Source: Clostridia bacterium
GTDB taxonomy: Bacteria; Bacillota_A; Clostridia; Oscillospirales; Acutalibacteraceae
NCBI GenBank assembly: GCA_009930155.1
Contig: RZYX01000021.1
Coordinates: 1-27,190 of the forward strand
Length of the DNA: 27,190 bases
Reading direction: 5' to 3'
Each line of letters begins with the position of its first letter. Position 1 is the first letter of the stretch. Positions 8,466 to 16,059 of this stretch are shown here, piece by piece. The notes under the pieces were generated by a model. It was given only the letters and a program-made list of their open reading frames with translations, made no database searches and had not been told where the DNA came from. Both the position numbers and the translations under genes were made by a program.

Positions 8466-8826
8466 TTTGCAAAGTTCAGGTATAAGAGGGCAAATTGGAG
8501 AAAGATGTACCGCAAGATATTTGCGTGATAATGGCTATGAAATAATTGGTGCAAATTATCACACAAGGTTTGGCGAAATAGACATAATAGCAACAAAAGG
8601 TAAGTACATAGCGTTTGTAGAGGTAAAAGCAAGAGGGCAAAAAAGCAAGGCAACTCCTGCGGAGGCAGTTGATGCAAACAAGCAGGAAAAGCTACGCAAA
8701 ACAACCCTTATTTATCTTTCAAAAAACGAAACACAACTTCAGCCAAGATTTGATGTTGTTGAGGTTATATTAAATTCAAATGAGGAACTTGTTAGTATTA
8801 ATCATATTGAAAATGCGTTTGAATAA
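8458..8826 (+). CDS. YraN / UPF0102 family protein (nuclease-fold, function unclear)
   Basis: A 122-residue UPF0102 protein. The family has the PD-(D/E)xK nuclease fold; the active-site-like residues are visible in RFGEIDIIA (E and D) and FVEVKAR (ExK). Homologues are widely linked to rnhB, as here, and a role in DNA or RNA processing is suspected but not proven. The start is uncertain: GTG 8458 has GGAG almost touching it, whereas TTG 8467 has the same GGAG ten bases upstream; I list the longer form. It belongs to the long operon, with 20 bases to the next gene. Confidence 0.9.
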   Translation: MNDLQSSGIRGQIGERCTARYLRDNGYEIIGANYHTRFGEIDIIATKGKYIAFVEVKARGQKSKATPAEAVDANKQEKLRKTTLIYLSKNETQLQPRFDVVEVILNSNEELVSINHIENAFE

Positions 8827-8846
8827 TTTTTTTAGAGGTATTTATT

Positions 8847-9779
8847 ATGAAACTTTTTGACTTGCATTGTGATACGATAACCGAATGCTCACTAGAAGGA
8901 AAAGATCTTGCAAAAAACGATTTACACATTTCTCTTAAAAAAGCAAAATACCTTCAAAATTGGGGCCAGCTTTTTGCCATTTGGATGCCAGATGATTATA
9001 GAGGTAAAGAAGCCCATAGTTATTTTGAAGATATTTATTATACATACAATGAGCAAATGGATAAAAATAAAAATCTCATTTCAAAATGCACAACAGGCAA
9101 AGAAATTGAGCAAGCTATGGAAGACGGCAAGTATGCAAGCATTTTAACAGTTGAGGGCGGAAGTGCAATTGCAGGTGATTTAGATAGAATTGATTACCTT
9201 TATAATTGCGGTGTAAGGCTTGTTACACTTACATGGAACGGTTCAAACGAAATTGCAAATGGCTGTTTGTCAGACGATAAAGGCGGTCTTACATCTTTTG
9301 GCAAGCAGGCAGTGCAAAGGATGCAAGCTCTTGGTATTTTTGCGGATGTTTCGCACCTTAATGATGCAGGATTTTATGATGTTGCAGAGCTTTCAAATCA
9401 GGCGGGCAAACCGTTTATTGCAACACATTCAAACAGCGATTATATACATGCACATAAAAGGAATTTGACAAATGAACAGATAAATATAATAATAGATAGC
9501 GGTGGACTTATCGGAATAAATTTGTTTCGCAAATTTATTGGTGGTGACACTTGCGATTATGTATATAGGCACATTTATCATATGCTTTCCATAGGTGCTG
9601 AAAAAACGCTGGCAATGGGTAGCGATTTTGATGGTTGTACAACGGTAATGGAGCTTTTGGGAATTGATACAATGCCAAGGCTTTATGATTATCTTTTAAG
9701 CAGAAACATTTCTCAAAATGTTGTCGATGCAATATTTTTTGACAATGCATATAATTTCTTTGTAAATAATTTAAGCTAA
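8847..9779 (+). CDS. Membrane dipeptidase family protein (peptidase M19)
   Basis: Zinc dipeptidase of the renal-dipeptidase (M19) family, 310 residues. The metal ligands are all in place: HxD in FDLHCDT (H7, D9), bridging E103 in TVEGG, H170 in DVSHLND, H194 in ATHSN, and D260 in GSDFDG. There is no signal peptide, so it acts in the cytoplasm despite the family name, probably on imported or recycled dipeptides. Ribosome binding site AGAGGT before ATG 8847. It lies between the YraN-like gene and thrC with 20-base gaps on both sides, which indicates co-transcription with amino acid metabolism. Confidence 0.94.
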   Translation: MKLFDLHCDTITECSLEGKDLAKNDLHISLKKAKYLQNWGQLFAIWMPDDYRGKEAHSYFEDIYYTYNEQMDKNKNLISKCTTGKEIEQAMEDGKYASILTVEGGSAIAGDLDRIDYLYNCGVRLVTLTWNGSNEIANGCLSDDKGGLTSFGKQAVQRMQALGIFADVSHLNDAGFYDVAELSNQAGKPFIATHSNSDYIHAHKRNLTNEQINIIIDSGGLIGINLFRKFIGGDTCDYVYRHIYHMLSIGAEKTLAMGSDFDGCTTVMELLGIDTMPRLYDYLLSRNISQNVVDAIFFDNAYNFFVNNLS

Positions 9780-9799
9780 CTATAAATGAGGGGATAAAT

Positions 9800-11293
9800 A
9801 TGTTTTATACAAGCACAAGAGATAAAAGTGTCAGTGTTACTTCAGCACAGGCAATAACAATGGGGATTTCAAAGGACGGAGGTCTTTTTGTTCCGCAGGA
9901 AATTCCAAAGCTTTTAGCAAGCGATATAGAATCACTTGCAAAGCTTGATTATATTGGCAGGGCAAAGAGCATTTTGTCTATGTACCTTACTGACTTTACG
10001 CAAGATGAACTGGACAAGTGCGTGAACGGGGCATATGAAAAGGGCAAGTTTAGCTCAGATGTTATAGCTCCGCTTGTGGGTTTGGATGATGAAACACAGG
10101 TGCTGGAACTGTGGAAAGGGCCAACATGTGCCTTTAAGGATATGGCACTTCAGCTTCTTCCATATTTGCTTACAACCGCATCTAAAAAGGCTGCACCAGG
10201 CAAGCAAATTGTAATTCTTGTTGCAACATCGGGTGACACTGGAAAAGCAGCACTTGAAGGCTTTAAAGATGTAGAGGGAACAAAGATACTTGTGTTTTAT
10301 CCCAATGATGGTGTTAGTGAAATGCAAAAATTACAGATGACAACACAAGAGGGTGACAATGTCAGCGTTTGTGCTATTGTTGGTAATTTTGATGATGCTC
10401 AAAGTGGAGTAAAAGCAATTTTTACAAATAAAGAAATCGAAAAAAAGCTTGAGCAGTCTAATATGATGTTTTCATCGGCAAACTCAATTAATTGGGGCAG
10501 GCTTGTTCCACAAATTGTTTATTATGTAAGTGCATATTGCGATATGGTTTCAAAGGGAATTCTTAAGAATGGCGATCCAATGAATGTGGTCGTTCCAACT
10601 GGAAATTTTGGCAACATTCTTGCGGCATATTATGCAAAGAAAATGGGCGTTCCAATCGGAAAACTTATTTGTGCATCAAATGCAAATAATGTTCTTACAG
10701 ACTTTTTAAACACAGGTAAGTATGACAGAAACAGAGCATTTTACACAACAAGTTCTCCGTCAATGGACATTCTTATTTCTAGTAACCTTGAAAGACTTCT
10801 TTTTGACCTTTGTGGCAAAGATGATGACAAGGTAAATAGCTGGATGTCGGCTCTTTCTAAAGATGGTGCTTATGATGTTGGTGAGGATATGCTTGTAAAA
10901 ATCAAAGATTTGTTTTGTGCAGGCTTTTGTGATGATGATGGCGTTCAGCTTTCAATAAAAGAAACTTTTGAAAATAACAACTATCTTTGCGATACCCACA
11001 CAGCAGTTGCTGTTAATGTTTGTGACCAATACAAGAAAAATACAGGGGACAAAACTCCTATTATAATAGTATCCACAGCAAGCCCATATAAGTTCTCAAA
11101 GAGTGTGCTTCAGGCATTGCAACCAGTGTCAAACGATTTAGATGATTTTGAAATAGCTGATGTTTTGGCAAAAAAGACAGGTACTCAAATTCCACCACAG
11201 CTTGCACAATTGAAAAGTAAGCAAGTGAGATTTAATCAAGTTTGCGAAAAAGATACAATGGAACAGCAAGTTTTTGATATGCTAAAAATCTAA
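9800..11293 (+). CDS. thrC: Threonine synthase
   Basis: PLP enzyme converting O-phosphohomoserine to threonine, 497 residues, the longer class that begins with a separate N-terminal domain (MFYTSTRDKSVSVTSAQAI). The PLP lysine is K113 in GPTCAFKDMALQLLP; the phosphate-binding glycine-rich loop is in ATSGDTGKAALEGF, and VVPTGNFGNILAAYYAKKMG is also conserved. Ribosome binding site GAGGGGAT before ATG 9800. It closes the operon that begins with the signal peptidases. No T-box or threonine attenuator leader precedes it, so any amino acid control must act elsewhere. Confidence 0.97.
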   Translation: MFYTSTRDKSVSVTSAQAITMGISKDGGLFVPQEIPKLLASDIESLAKLDYIGRAKSILSMYLTDFTQDELDKCVNGAYEKGKFSSDVIAPLVGLDDETQVLELWKGPTCAFKDMALQLLPYLLTTASKKAAPGKQIVILVATSGDTGKAALEGFKDVEGTKILVFYPNDGVSEMQKLQMTTQEGDNVSVCAIVGNFDDAQSGVKAIFTNKEIEKKLEQSNMMFSSANSINWGRLVPQIVYYVSAYCDMVSKGILKNGDPMNVVVPTGNFGNILAAYYAKKMGVPIGKLICASNANNVLTDFLNTGKYDRNRAFYTTSSPSMDILISSNLERLLFDLCGKDDDKVNSWMSALSKDGAYDVGEDMLVKIKDLFCAGFCDDDGVQLSIKETFENNNYLCDTHTAVAVNVCDQYKKNTGDKTPIIIVSTASPYKFSKSVLQALQPVSNDLDDFEIADVLAKKTGTQIPPQLAQLKSKQVRFNQVCEKDTMEQQVFDMLKI

Positions 11294-11303
11294 ATAAAAA
11301 AAC

Positions 11304-11335
11304 AAATGGCGGTGGAATTGTCCGCCGCCATTTTT
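11304..11335. terminator. Strong terminator between thrC and the DUF1540 gene
   Basis: A 13-bp stem (11304-11316 with 11321-11333, one G-T pair) with a 4-base loop and five T at 11331-11335. An A-rich run before the stem gives T on the minus strand, so it can also stop the converging small gene ending at 11350. Confidence 0.9.
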
Positions 11336-11349
11336 ATATTTTTATATAA

Positions 11350-11517
11350 TTATATATTTGATTTTTTAGTTTTAAAAGTTCCGCAGAGTGTATCTTCACA
11401 GCAGTTTGTAGTTGGCTTGCAGTTTCCAATTTCTATTGAAGGTGCAGTGCATTCGCACGCTTCATTATGATAAGCACATTCTTCAACTAAACAATTGATT
11501 TTGTTCTTTTTACCCAT
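11350..11517 (-). CDS. Small cysteine-rich DUF1540 protein
   Basis: A 55-residue protein on the minus strand. It begins MGKKNKINCLVEEC and contains eight cysteines (residues 9, 14, 21, 23, 33, 39, 40, 45), ending in the typical CGTF and a basic tail. The pattern matches DUF1540, a family of tiny proteins common in Clostridia, presumed to bind metal; function unknown. A GGGAGGAGGG ribosome binding site (complement of about 11525-11534) lies just before ATG 11517, which strongly supports that it is expressed. It has no signal peptide or membrane segment. It converges on thrC and diverges from the phosphoesterase gene with only 63 bases between start codons. Confidence 0.88.
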   Translation of the reverse strand: MGKKNKINCLVEECAYHNEACECTAPSIEIGNCKPTTNCCEDTLCGTFKTKKSNI

Positions 11518-11580
11518 GGATAAATCCCTCCTCCCAACATTATTTTAACCAGAAAACTAAAATAAATGAGGTCTATAAAA

Positions 11581-12273
11581 ATGTCAATTTTCACAATTGG
11601 AGATACGCATCTTTCACTAAACTCTGACAAACCAATGGATATATTTAAAGGCTGGAGTGACTATACAAAAAGACTTCAGCTTAATTGGTTGGCAATTGTA
11701 AACGAAAATGACACAGTTGTAATTCCCGGAGATGTATCATGGGCTATGGATTTGCAAGGTGCAAAAAAAGATTTTGCATTTTTGAATGAATTGCCAGGAA
11801 AAAAGATATTATTAAAAGGTAATCATGACTATTGGTGGACAACAATGACAAAGATGAATGAGTTTTTAAATGAAAATAATTTTGACTCAATTCAAATTTT
11901 GTTTAACAACACAGTTGAAGTTGGAGATTTTGCAATTTGTGGTACACGGGGCTGGTTTTTTGATGATGACGCAAAAGATGCTCAAAAGATTTTGGCAAGA
12001 GAAGTTGGTAGGCTAGAAATGTCAATTGAATGTGCAAAAAAAACAGGTAAAGAACCAATTGTGTTTCTGCATTATCCGCCTATAAATGAGCTTACATCTT
12101 GTGAACCAATTATGAAAGTTCTTATAGAAAATAAAATAAGGCGTTGCTATTATGGGCATTTGCATGGTGATTCTTTAAAGAGAGCATATAGAAATGAACA
12201 TTATGGCATAAAATTTGATGTTGTATCAGCAGACTTTTTAGAATTTTGCCCAAAATTAATAGAAAAATTTTAA
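11581..12273 (+). CDS. Calcineurin-like metallophosphoesterase
   Basis: Predicted phosphohydrolase of the calcineurin-like superfamily, 230 residues, similar to the COG1768 group. Metal-binding motifs in order: GDTH (D8, H10), GDVSW (D51), GNHDYWW (N81, H82), FLHYPP, and YYGHLHG. Cytoplasmic, no signal peptide; substrate unknown. The frame starts at ATG 11566, but ATG 11581 is preferred because GAGGT (11568-11572) sits eight bases before it. It stands between the divergent DUF1540 gene and the tig promoter and appears to be monocistronic; I see no clear promoter or terminator for it. Confidence 0.92.
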   Translation: MSIFTIGDTHLSLNSDKPMDIFKGWSDYTKRLQLNWLAIVNENDTVVIPGDVSWAMDLQGAKKDFAFLNELPGKKILLKGNHDYWWTTMTKMNEFLNENNFDSIQILFNNTVEVGDFAICGTRGWFFDDDAKDAQKILAREVGRLEMSIECAKKTGKEPIVFLHYPPINELTSCEPIMKVLIENKIRRCYYGHLHGDSLKRAYRNEHYGIKFDVVSADFLEFCPKLIEKF

Positions 12274-12299
12274 TTAAAGATTTTACTTATAAAAAATAG

Positions 12300-12328
12300 T
12301 GGAAATTCTAAAAAAATTCTGATATAAT
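12300..12328 (+). promoter_or_regulatory. Promoter for tig-clpP-clpX
   Basis: TGGAAA (12300-12305), 17 bases, then TATAAT (12323-12328) with a TG in the extended -10 position (TGATATAAT). No CtsR-type or CIRCE repeats are visible around it, so this Clp operon does not look to be under those heat-shock repressors. Confidence 0.65.
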
Positions 12329-12381
12329 GAATTAGTTTAAATATAGCTAAATAGAAGTAAGAAAACAGGAGGATTATTTAA

Positions 12382-13806
12382 ATGAGTTTAAAAACTTCAA
12401 ACAAAATTGAAACAAATGTATATGAGCTTGAGATATCAATAGATGCAAGCACTTTTGAGCAGGCTGTTCAAAAGGCTTATAACAAGCTTAAAGGCAAGAT
12501 AAATGTTCCGGGATTCCGTAAAGGTAAGGCTCCTCGTGCAATGATAGAGAAGCTCTATGGTGCAGAGACTTTTTATGAGGATGCTATAGAGATAGTTTAT
12601 CCAGACGCTGTTGAAGAGGCAATTAAAGAGGGAGATCTTAACATCGTTGATATGCCTTATGATGTTGAAGTTCCTGAGATTGGCAAAGATGGTGCTCTTA
12701 TTAAGCTTAAAGTAACAGTTAGCCCAGAAATTGAGCTTGGAGATTATAAGTCATTAGAGGCAACAAAGGCTCCAGTAACTGTTGAAGATTCTGAGATTGA
12801 CGAGCAGATAAGTCAGATGCTTGAAAGAAGCGCTCGCTATGTAAGCGTTGAGGACAGAGATATTGCAGAAAGCGATATGGTAACAATTAACTTTGAAGGT
12901 TTTGTTGATGGCAAAGCTTTTGAAGGTGGCAAGGCAGAGAACTATGATCTCACAATCGGTTCAGGTGCATTTATTCCTGGATTTGAGGAGCAACTCATTG
13001 GCCATAAGTCAGGCGAAGAATTAGAAATAAATGTTACTTTCCCAAGTGAGTATGCAGAGAATCTTGCAAACAAAGAAGCAGTATTCAAAATCAAGATAAA
13101 CGAGATTAAGCAAAAGGAACTTCCAGAGCTTAATGACGAGTTTGCAAAGGATGTTAGCGAATTTGACACTATTGCAGACCTTAAAGATGACCTTCGCAAG
13201 CAACTTGAAGAAAGAAAGCAACAAGAGTCAGATGCAGGTGTTGATGACCAGCTTCTTGAACAACTTGCAGGCCTTGTAAAGGCAGAAATTCCTCAGGTTA
13301 TGATTGAGAAGAAAATGGATGATAGCGTAAATGAGTTTGCATATCGTATGCAGTCACAGGGCATGGATCTTGAAACATATTTACAGTTCACAGGAATGAC
13401 ACAGGAAAGTTTCCGTGAGGGTCTTCGTGAAAAATCAGAAACTCAGGTAAAAATTAACCTTGCACTTGATAAGGTAGTTGAGATTGAGAAAATTGAAGTT
13501 TCAGGGGAAGCTCTTGAAGATGAATACAAGAAGCTTGCAGAGATGTATGGCGTTGAAGTTGATATCGTTAAAAAAGCTATTCCAGAAGATGATGCAAGTT
13601 CAGGCCTTAGAACAACACAGGCACTTGAAATTATCAAGAAAACAGCAAAAATAACAGAAGAAGTTAATGCTGATAAGGCAGAAAAGAAGCCAGCTGTAAA
13701 GAAGACAGTAGCTAAAAAAGCAGCAGATGACAAGGCTGAGAAAAAGCCAGCAGCAAAGAAACCAGCAGCAAAAAAGCCAGCGGCTAAAAAGACAGAAGAA
13801 GAATAA
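12382..13806 (+). CDS. tig: Trigger factor with a lysine/alanine/proline-rich C-terminal tail
   Basis: Ribosome-bound chaperone and peptidyl-prolyl isomerase that meets nascent chains at the exit tunnel. The ribosome-docking signature GFRKGKAPR is at residues 44-52; the FKBP-like isomerase domain spans about 160-245 (SDMVTINFEGFVDGKAFEGG, FIPGFEEQL); the helical arm domain follows to about 425. Unusual is the end: residues 433-474 are a low-complexity tail of repeated AEKKPA/AAKKP units closing with three Glu, making the protein 474 residues against about 430 for most. Such histone-H1-like tails bind nucleic acids in other proteins. AGGAGG ribosome binding site before ATG 12382. First gene of tig-clpP-clpX. 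Confidence 0.97.
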   Translation: MSLKTSNKIETNVYELEISIDASTFEQAVQKAYNKLKGKINVPGFRKGKAPRAMIEKLYGAETFYEDAIEIVYPDAVEEAIKEGDLNIVDMPYDVEVPEIGKDGALIKLKVTVSPEIELGDYKSLEATKAPVTVEDSEIDEQISQMLERSARYVSVEDRDIAESDMVTINFEGFVDGKAFEGGKAENYDLTIGSGAFIPGFEEQLIGHKSGEELEINVTFPSEYAENLANKEAVFKIKINEIKQKELPELNDEFAKDVSEFDTIADLKDDLRKQLEERKQQESDAGVDDQLLEQLAGLVKAEIPQVMIEKKMDDSVNEFAYRMQSQGMDLETYLQFTGMTQESFREGLREKSETQVKINLALDKVVEIEKIEVSGEALEDEYKKLAEMYGVEVDIVKKAIPEDDASSGLRTTQALEIIKKTAKITEEVNADKAEKKPAVKKTVAKKAADDKAEKKPAAKKPAAKKPAAKKTEEE

Positions 13807-13864
13807 TTATAAGATTATAATTAAATATACTTGTCAACAATTAATATAAGGAGGTTATATTTTT

Positions 13865-14446
<582 letters not shown>

Positions 14447-14464
14447 ATCTATGGAGGTATCCCG

Positions 14465-15781
14465 ATGCCGAGAGATGACGAAAGAGATAATTCTATAATT
14501 CGTTGTTCGTTTTGCAACAAAACACAAGATCAGGTAGAAAAGCTTATTGCTGGCCCTGGGGTGTTTATTTGCGATGAGTGCGTTGCTCTTTGTCAGGATA
14601 TTATTGAGGAAGATGCACCACAAACTAAAAAGCAGACAACGATTAACACTAAAAAGGTCTTGCCAAAGCCGCAGGAAATTAAAAAAATGCTCGATGAATA
14701 TGTTATTGGGCAGGAAAATGCAAAGATTTGTTTAAGCGTTGCAGTTTACAATCATTATAAAAGAATATTTTATGGTGATTTTTCAGATGTTAGTATTCAA
14801 AAGAGTAATGTATTGCTTTTGGGTCCAACAGGTGTTGGAAAGACAATGCTCGCACAAACTCTTGCAAGTATCCTTGATGTTCCTTTTGCCATAGCAGATG
14901 CTACAACTCTTACCGAAGCTGGTTATGTCGGTGAGGATGTAGAAAACATTCTTCTAAGGCTTATTCAGGCAGCTGACTATGATGTTGAGCGTGCACAGAT
15001 GGGCATAATCTATGTTGATGAAATTGACAAGATAGCAAGAAAATCTGAAAACCCATCTATCACTCGTGATGTTAGTGGTGAGGGTGTTCAGCAAGCACTT
15101 CTCAAAATCCTTGAAGGAACAGTTTCAAATGTTCCACCACAGGGTGGAAGGAAGCATCCGCAACAGGAGTTTATTCAGGTTGACACAAGTAACATTCTGT
15201 TTATTTGCGGTGGTGCTTTTGACGGAATAGAGAAACTAGTTGAAAAGCGTCATGGTAATTCTGGAATGGGATTTGGATCGGAAGTTAAGTCTAAAGTTGA
15301 GATGGATCTTTCAGATGCAATGGGAAATGTAATTCCACAGGATTTGGTTAAGTTTGGGCTTATCCCTGAAATTGTTGGAAGAATCCCTGTAATAACAGCA
15401 CTTAAATCACTTGATAAGGATGCTCTTGTTCGTATATTGTCAGAACCTAGAAATGCACTTACCAAGCAATATAAAGAGCTATTTAAAATGGATGATGTTG
15501 AGCTGAATTTTGACGAAGCTGCACTTGAGGGAATTGCAGAGCAGACTTTGGAAAAAGAAACGGGAGCAAGAGGACTTCGTTCTATTATGGAAAAGGTGCT
15601 TTTGCCAATTATGTATGATATACCTTCAGATCATACAATAGAAAAGGTAACGATTACAGCACAGAGTGTAAAGGATGGACTTCCACCATTGTTGGAAAAA
15701 AATCCAAACAGAAAGCCGACTAAGCTTTTTTCATCACCTGCACCTGTATCTACAAAAAAAACTAGAGGAACAGCAGTATAA
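14465..15781 (+). CDS. clpX: ATP-dependent Clp protease ATP-binding subunit ClpX
   Basis: AAA+ unfoldase that delivers substrates to ClpP. The N-terminal zinc-binding domain uses C14, C17, C36 and C39. Walker A GPTGVGKT is at 120-127, Walker B IYVDEID at 182-188, and the pore-2 loop region ([20 protein letters not shown]) at 192-211. The ClpP-docking loop reads MGFGS (268-272), with Met where IGF is usual, a mild change likely still able to dock. 438 residues, with a basic C-terminal extension. GGAGGTAT ribosome binding site. Last gene before a good terminator. Confidence 0.98.
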   Translation: MPRDDERDNSIIRCSFCNKTQDQVEKLIAGPGVFICDECVALCQDIIEEDAPQTKKQTTINTKKVLPKPQEIKKMLDEYVIGQENAKICLSVAVYNHYKRIFYGDFSDVSIQKSNVLLLGPTGVGKTMLAQTLASILDVPFAIADATTLTEAGYVGEDVENILLRLIQAADYDVERAQMGIIYVDEIDKIARKSENPSITRDVSGEGVQQALLKILEGTVSNVPPQGGRKHPQQEFIQVDTSNILFICGGAFDGIEKLVEKRHGNSGMGFGSEVKSKVEMDLSDAMGNVIPQDLVKFGLIPEIVGRIPVITALKSLDKDALVRILSEPRNALTKQYKELFKMDDVELNFDEAALEGIAEQTLEKETGARGLRSIMEKVLLPIMYDIPSDHTIEKVTITAQSVKDGLPPLLEKNPNRKPTKLFSSPAPVSTKKTRGTAV

Positions 15782-15801
15782 ATACAACTAAATGTATTTT
15801 T

Positions 15802-15834
15802 AGGCGGAGGATTAATTCTCCGCCTTATTTTTTT
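15802..15834 (+). terminator. Intrinsic terminator after clpX
   Basis: An 8-bp GC-rich stem (AGGCGGAG 15802-15809 with CTCCGCCT 15818-15825), 8-base loop, then a T-rich run to 15834. Confidence 0.88.
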
Positions 15835-15881
15835 AAAAATGATAATAAATATAAAACATTAACTTCAAAAAGCGTTAATTC

Positions 15882-15910
15882 TTGATTATAGTGCATAAAT
15901 ATTGTATAAT
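15882..15910 (+). promoter_or_regulatory. lon promoter P1, with its -10 inside an inverted repeat
   Basis: -35 TTGATT (15882-15887), 17-base spacer, perfect -10 TATAAT (15905-15910). The -10 and most of the spacer lie in the left arm of the 22-bp inverted repeat, and the expected transcription start (about 15917) falls in its loop. The leader to lon would be about 140 bases. Confidence 0.6.
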
Positions 15911-15944
15911 AACCGAAAGTGATTATTATACAATATTTATGCAC
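15891..15944. repeat. Perfect 22-bp inverted repeat over the lon promoter
   Basis: Left arm 15891-15912 and right arm 15923-15944 are exact reverse complements over 22 bases, separated by the 10-base loop CCGAAAGTGA. Neither side has a T-run, so it is not an intrinsic terminator. The arms are AT-rich with GTGCAT at the outer ends. It could be a repressor operator, a cruciform-forming site or a very small mobile relic; operator is favoured because it covers the -10. Confidence 0.9.
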
Positions 15945-15965
15945 CTGTAAGCGGTGATGTACAGA

Positions 15966-15993
15966 TTGTAATGTGTCGCTTTGTATTTATAGT
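15966..15993 (+). promoter_or_regulatory. Possible second lon promoter P2
   Basis: TTGTAA (15966-15971), 16-base spacer, TATAGT (15988-15993). It would give a leader of about 60 bases and would bypass the inverted repeat. Weaker case than P1. Confidence 0.35.
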
Positions 15994-16059
15994 TTAATAT
16001 CTGAACTTTTTTAAGGTTAAATTATTTTTTTAAAATAGATTTTGCAGTGGGGATAATTT

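Noticed and set aside
9780..9799. T-box or attenuator for thrC (and an L-box for lysA at 19037-19060)
   Set aside because: The gaps are about 20 bases, far too short for either leader.
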